This document shows, one piece after another, positions 59,463-64,000 of a stretch of DNA of 64,000 bases (positions are counted from its first letter, which is position 1; each line of letters opens with the position of its first letter). A program made the translations under genes and the position numbers. The stretch comes from Lumbricus terrestris (taxonomy: Eukaryota > Annelida > Clitellata > Crassiclitellata > Lumbricidae): NCBI GenBank assembly GCA_949752735.1, contig OX457037.1:68943755-69007754 (forward strand), in the 5' to 3' direction. The notes below the pieces were generated by a model. That model was not told the DNA's origin. It ran no database searches and worked only from the letters and a program-made list of their open reading frames with translations.

Positions 59463-62400
59463 ATGGATAAGCCTATTCACAAGGCCAATACGAATCCTTC
59501 TCGTGAAAAATTATTTCTGCTGTGGAATTCGATTCAACGCATCTTACCTGATCTCAATGCTGAAGATACAAAACTTACAGGTTTATTGACATAGCCTACT
59601 TCAGTAGGCCTGTTTTTAAATTCAGGCCAAAGCCGGCGAAAAGTTTAGCCTAGGCCTACATAGAAGCTGGAATGTAAAATGAAATATAGCCTATACTATA
59701 TTAGCAAAAGTCAAATCAGGCCACACATTTTCCTGGACCGCAATAATGTCCGGCTATGTATCTATCGGATCCACCTATCCATCCATCCATCCATCCATCC
59801 ATCCAACTATTTATCCTTGAATCCATCCATCCAGTCATCCGCTTATCGATCCGTCCACCCACCTATTCATCAGGGCTTAAAGTGTGCCTGGACGGTCATG
59901 GACGGCGTCCAGGCACTTATTTTAGAATCTGTACACCGTCCTGGCACTTATTTGGCCTGCACAGTAGGAAAGGTAAGGAGCGTCCAGGCACTTATTTTTC
60001 TACACTTTAAGCACTGCTATTCATCCATCCATTTATGCATCCATCATCCATCCGTCCATCTATTCATCCAACTTTTTATGCGTACATCCATTCACTCACG
60101 CTCATTTTCTCGTTTTATTTCCTCCTGTAGGTCTACACCTCTACTGATTTCTTTCCTCTTTCTAACAACACTCATTCATGAATTTCATTACCGGTGTCAC
60201 TTTAGACAATTTGAAAATAATAATAAAGAAGCACTGCCAGTACTGTTAAGAAGCCGAAATTAGGTTAACGCGGCTTGTTTCTAAATGCTGACGTTGTCAT
60301 CCATGTTTTCATAATAAATTTTGATCTCGCAAACTTAAATGCCAACCACTCTACGACAGTGCATAATTAGTTTACATTTCGGTGAACTTAAATTGAGAAC
60401 AGTAGGCCTGCTCCAATTCTTTTGCCTGCGTTTTATACACCAATGGAGAGAAATTTAGTAAAATCGGAATAATTAAGCTCATATCATGATATTTATAGGC
60501 TATCCCTCGAGCTCAAGCTGAATTATGCCTACTATAGATCTGAAAAATGTTTGCACGGTTCGCTGAGATAACATTTATTTATCTAGTCTTTGTTTACAGA
60601 GGACCACGAGAATCGCATCCGACGCCACTTTAATCAGCTGATCAACAACTTAAATGTACCTGATGTAGTGACGCAGATGTTTCAAAGTGGAAAGTTAACA
60701 GCAAGAGAACACGAACATCTTCGACAATTTCATTCAATCCCAATTAAAGCGAGCGAAGAGTTGCTGAATATTGTTATCAGAAGCTCTCTGGATGTTTACG
60801 AGTGTTTCCTTGAATCACTAAAGAAAACAAAACAACATCACGTGCATCAGATGATAACTTCTGACGTAGAAAGTGCGTGCTTTGGTAGGCAGTGTTTTTC
60901 TTTGTAATTTCCACAGTATTACCCCAAGCATTTTCGTTTAGATTAGGCTACAAGATCTAGCTTTCATCCAGCATTTTAGAGTGAATGGATAAGTTTATTA
61001 GGCCTATTTTGTCTCACAAGGCTTTGAGTTTAGTAGGGCCTACCTGGCGAAGCATTTGACTCGATATCGTTATTAAACCCTCAATAACTTAGACTTGCAA
61101 ATAATTAAGTCATAATTTTAAAAATGCCCAATTGAATGGAGTACAAAAGCCGATTAGTTAGAACGCTTGGCCTCTCGACCCTAATACTCAAAGAACTAGG
61201 TCTACAGTAGGCCTAACTGTACGTCGGTTACCGGTACCGTGTTTGAACCTTGAGCTTGTCCTTCATGCACAATTGCTCAGCGCAATCTATTATGCTTACT
61301 GCTTAGCTGCAGACACTGTCACTTAATAAATTCAGCCATGATAAGTTTGCATTGTTCGATCGAAAGTAATAATGACAAAATGGTTCCCAATTATAGCCTA
61401 GAGTAGAGCAGAGTAGCCTATGTGGATTTCAACTCAATATGATCAGGGTCGAAACTCCTTTTCCTCACTGAGATATTCTATTAGACAAGAATAAACTGCT
61501 GTCTCTGCATGGGCCCTTCGAAGCAATCTTAAAATTAATTTTATTATAGTCAAGAGAAATTATATTCACAGGTCTGTCGGATGTAGTATACATCTACCCA
61601 CTCCCACCCCAGGCACGAAGAGGTTGTGCTGGGTGTAACCATACCCAGGGTTCTCGGGGCTAATCAGCACATTGAGCGGCTCCTTGGCACTTGCACCAGC
61701 TCCCTCTAATATATACCCTTGGACTCCTTAGAAGGCTTAGATTCTTCCTCAAGCGGCGTATCATAGTGTAGCTATAGAGCCACTGCTATATCGCGATTTC
61801 TTTACGGTGGGGCCTGGTGGGGCCTTGCATCCGCTAGCGACCGAAAAAACGTTATCGCTTCCTTGCCGAAATGCATCGGTTAAACTTCTTGTCACCTAAT
61901 GAGATGTCTTTTGAGTCATTGGTTGAGGGGTTTGAGAGACGACTGCTGAAAGCTGTAGTTAACAATGATCTGCATGTTCTGCGAAGTGTTCAGTGCCCTT
62001 ATGACCTGCGCACTAGGCCGCACTATTTAAAACTCCCTGATAAAGATGACACCAGCTATATCCCTATGGGTCACTTTATAGACGATAGCTTCTGAGTTAG
62101 GCTACACTCGTTTTATGTTTATTAGTCATTTCCTTTGTCACTGATTGCGGTTGGTCACTGAGGTTTGATTAAACTAAGATTATATTTATATTATAATTAA
62201 ATGTCTATCTTTTATATTGTTGCAGATGATCAATCAATGTTCGAACATCCTCGTATCATCCGCCAAAACTTTGATTGGCTGACAGAAAACTTAGATCTTG
62301 ATTCTGGTCTTCTAACCAATCTTTATGCAGCGGAAGTGCTAAGCCGGCGAGAATATTGTCAGCTTGATGTTGAGAAGGATCGATTTGTGAAGAATGAGCT

Positions 62401-62521
62401 ATTCTTGTCAATTATCAGTCGAAAATCTATTGAGGATTTCAAGAAGTTTAAAATTGCCTTGAACGATAATTCACAATGTCACATAACCAAGAAACTCACT
62501 GACACGTCAGTTGGTATGTAA
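59463..62521 (+). CDS. Tandem-CARD protein, 3 exons (3' end uncertain)
   Basis: Encodes two caspase-recruitment-type domains, six-helix modules that pair with other CARDs in apoptosis and innate immunity. Exons: 59463-59580 (39 residues, [11 protein letters not shown]...), 60600-60884 and 62226-62521. Both introns are GT-AG in phase 1, and the model is 232 aa to TAA at 62519-62521. CARD-1 (residues about 42-125) has [33 protein letters not shown] and [14 protein letters not shown]-2 (residues about 140-228) has [31 protein letters not shown] and [11 protein letters not shown]. The order of hydrophobic helices and the LT-x-x-E / LSRREY turn fit CARDs, but the family call rests on pattern, not on a search. 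GTATGT at 62514 could be a donor in place of the stop, so the protein may continue into exons beyond the window, as in NOD2-like or RIG-I-like proteins. One CARD per exon suggests exon duplication. Confidence 0.7.
59765..60075. repeat. (CATC)n microsatellite interrupted by a MITE
   Basis: CATCCATCCATC runs at about 59775-59845 and 60020-60065 are parts of one tract split by the insertion at 59871-60016. In CARD-gene intron 1. Confidence 0.85.
59871..60016. mobile_element. hAT-like MITE with perfect 8-bp target duplication
   Basis: The ends CAGGGCTTAAAGTG and CACTTTAAGCACTG form a TIR with one mismatch, a known hAT-type terminus. The flanks ctattcat at 59863-59870 and 60017-60024 are identical. 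The interior repeats CCAGGCACTTATTT. Confidence 0.8.
60885..61860. other. CARD-gene intron 2, left part
   Basis: A possible degenerate tRNA-like SINE around 61150-61260 (TTAGAACGCTTGGCCTCTCG) is too weak to call. Otherwise nothing recognised before the LINE end. Confidence 0.4.
61866..62095 (+). mobile_element. Non-LTR retrotransposon ORF2 C-terminal end
   Basis: The frame ends in [17 protein letters not shown], then [14 protein letters not shown] and [12 protein letters not shown], then a stop. This follows the pattern of many non-LTR ORF2 ends (xLFxxVxxNxxHVL, YNLRxRxHxxxLP, NFIxRxLY). A fragment inside intron 2 of the CARD gene; it lacks flanking splice sites that keep the CARD frame. Confidence 0.6.
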
Positions 62522-63635
62522 AACGATGATGTTTTACGATGATAAAAAACCGATGATAAACAAACTACAGCTTTTTCATGACAATTCCTTCTTAAACCTT
62601 TGTAGAAATATTTGCTCAAACAAAATTGAATTTTTAAAAATATTTTCATACTATTTAGTGAGAAATAGTATTCTAGAAGTGAGACTACCTGGGTACCTTC
62701 GTTTCAATTGCTTCTGCATTTCATTCCCAACGCACTATTTTTTCTTTCTTCTGCATGGCTAGGTCTACTATTGTGACATAACCAGTGGTTGAATTGGTTT
62801 GGATGAGCAGTGAAAACGCCGAACGGATGAGCATTGGATACGCTGAAGAAGTTTTTTTTTATTGAAGCGCATATACATAGGGCCTATATTAATGATTCCA
62901 TGGAAGAGAAGCAGTAGAAACGCAAGCAAAGAATGCCATCTTAGCAAACTGGTGTGAGATCATCGTGTGATCATGTAGCCAAATGAATTGAGACTTATCA
63001 GGACTCTATAGTTTTATTGGAGGCGGTTGGAGGACGTCCAGATTCTGATTTCTAGTACAAAAATCCTCTCAGCGAAAGATTTGGCAGGCGCCCTCTGGAC
63101 CACGAGTAAGACTTAGCAAGTGCGTCGGTGTCGTCTGCAAACTAATACCGGTAGCCTACCAGTACATACACAAGAATACACATTAGGAAGAAGAATGATG
63201 TATCGGAGAGGGACTAGAACGGAACCTCAGTTAACAGGATTTTGCAAGCGACTGTGCAGAAGGCGATAAAGAAAGTCCAATGAAGAGATTTCTAGCATAG
63301 ATGCATCATGCACATATGATGTAGGATAAAGAGGGGGGGGGGAGATCAGCTCTAATAGATTGATGATGGAGTCGATCTTCACGCTCATGTGGTCGCCGCA
63401 AGAGCTGGTAGGCCACCGGAAAGCGAACACCAGAACCTATAAATGTGTATTGCTCCGCTGATTCTCTCCTGGTATATTTTCTAGAATAGGATATAAATTT
63501 TGTTTAGAACTGTACAACCTTCTGTTCAGACCCATTCCCCCATGGTGTAACCCCTCGGCCCCCTATTACTTGCAATCGAAGGACAATTAGGTCATCTGTT
63601 TTCATATCGGGAGATTCCGACAGATCTGCTCTACT
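62522..63635. other. 3' flank of CARD gene, nothing recognised
   Basis: No further CARD, helicase, NACHT or death-domain exon could be recognised. Short open frames match nothing familiar. Confidence 0.4.
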
Positions 63636-63639
63636 TCTG

Positions 63640-64000
63640 ACTCGACATCACTGAAAACATTGATCGGCTGCCTTATTCTGACACGACTTGACTACTGTAA
63701 CTTGGTACTCTGCGGTCTCCCTGAGTGCACACTGCTTCATCTAACCAGAATACTGCATCAAGCTGCAAGTCTGTGTCTTGGACTCTCTTACCTAGACCAC
63801 ATCGCACCCGCTCTTCGCTCAATATAGCCTACTGGTTTCCTGTCAGTGAGCACATACATGTAGGCCTACACTTCAGACTGGCACTCCTCATGTACTCAGG
63901 ATGCACATATCATCTGCCTTCGATCAGCATCTCCTATAAAGTAGCCTATGTTGTTCCTGGAACACAACCTGCCTTTGACCTGCGGTCTTTCACATTTGCG
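63640..64000 (+). mobile_element. CR1/L2-type LINE reverse-transcriptase fragment
   Basis: Across frame breaks the translation resembles the CR1/L2 segment LDYCNxLLxGLP ... LxLxxxDHIxPAL ... LPV (here LDYCNLVLCGLPE and LDHIAPALRS). It is degraded and cut by the window end. Confidence 0.65.

Noticed and set aside
61871..62095. Additional exon of the CARD gene
   Set aside because: The frame ends in a stop, lacks flanking splice sites that keep phase, and looks like a non-LTR ORF2 end; exon 60600-60884 joins 62226 directly in phase.

Overview
This is eukaryotic (metazoan) nuclear DNA. Genes are split into short exons with GT-AG introns, intergenic DNA is AT-rich, and there are many degraded CR1/L2-type and RTE-type LINE fragments, tRNA-derived SINEs, MITEs and micro/minisatellites. 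The gene content (MED1 with an LXXLL box, an ORMDL of vertebrate length, a tandem MED25-ACID/PTOV gene, a tandem-CARD gene, a 20-Cys metallothionein) and the overused words TAGGCCTA/TAGCCTA suggest an invertebrate deuterostome such as an echinoderm or hemichordate. That placement is inference; no species is claimed. I assembled the exons by hand from splice sites, reading phase and remembered family resemblance; no alignment was run.

Layout. 0-6 kb: intergenic DNA with a hAT-like MITE, a CR1/L2 LINE end, microsatellites, a foldback element with a telomere-like core (3827-4227) and a perfect 104-bp-arm palindrome (5132-5355). 7.5-10.9 kb, minus strand: a four-exon metallothionein, one exon only 27 nt, with three metal-response-element cores, inverted CCAAT boxes and a TATA-like box upstream. 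11-14 kb: RTE-type LINE end and two SINEs. 14.07-23.2 kb, plus: an 11-exon gene for a 519-aa protein with two MED25-ACID (PTOV) domains made by an internal four-exon duplication whose introns still resemble each other. 26.0-29.2 kb, minus: a complete three-exon ORMDL gene (153 aa). 30.7-51.9 kb, plus: a complete 15-exon MED1 gene (1913 aa). 53.9-54.9 kb: a second foldback element with a minisatellite core. 55.7-58.9 kb: MITEs, a SINE and a 77-bp tandem repeat. 59.4-62.5 kb, plus: a tandem-CARD gene, possibly continuing. 62.5-64 kb: mostly featureless, ending in a LINE reverse-transcriptase fragment.

Functional picture. Two plus-strand genes are Mediator-related: MED1, and the protein fold MED25 uses to bind activators. 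ORMDL, a brake on serine palmitoyltransferase, lies head-to-head with MED1; in human, MED1 and ORMDL3 are both on 17q12-q21, so this may be an old linkage. The metallothionein looks metal-inducible. The CARD gene suggests apoptosis or innate-immune signalling. No bacterial operon, CRISPR, prophage or virus-like gene is seen.
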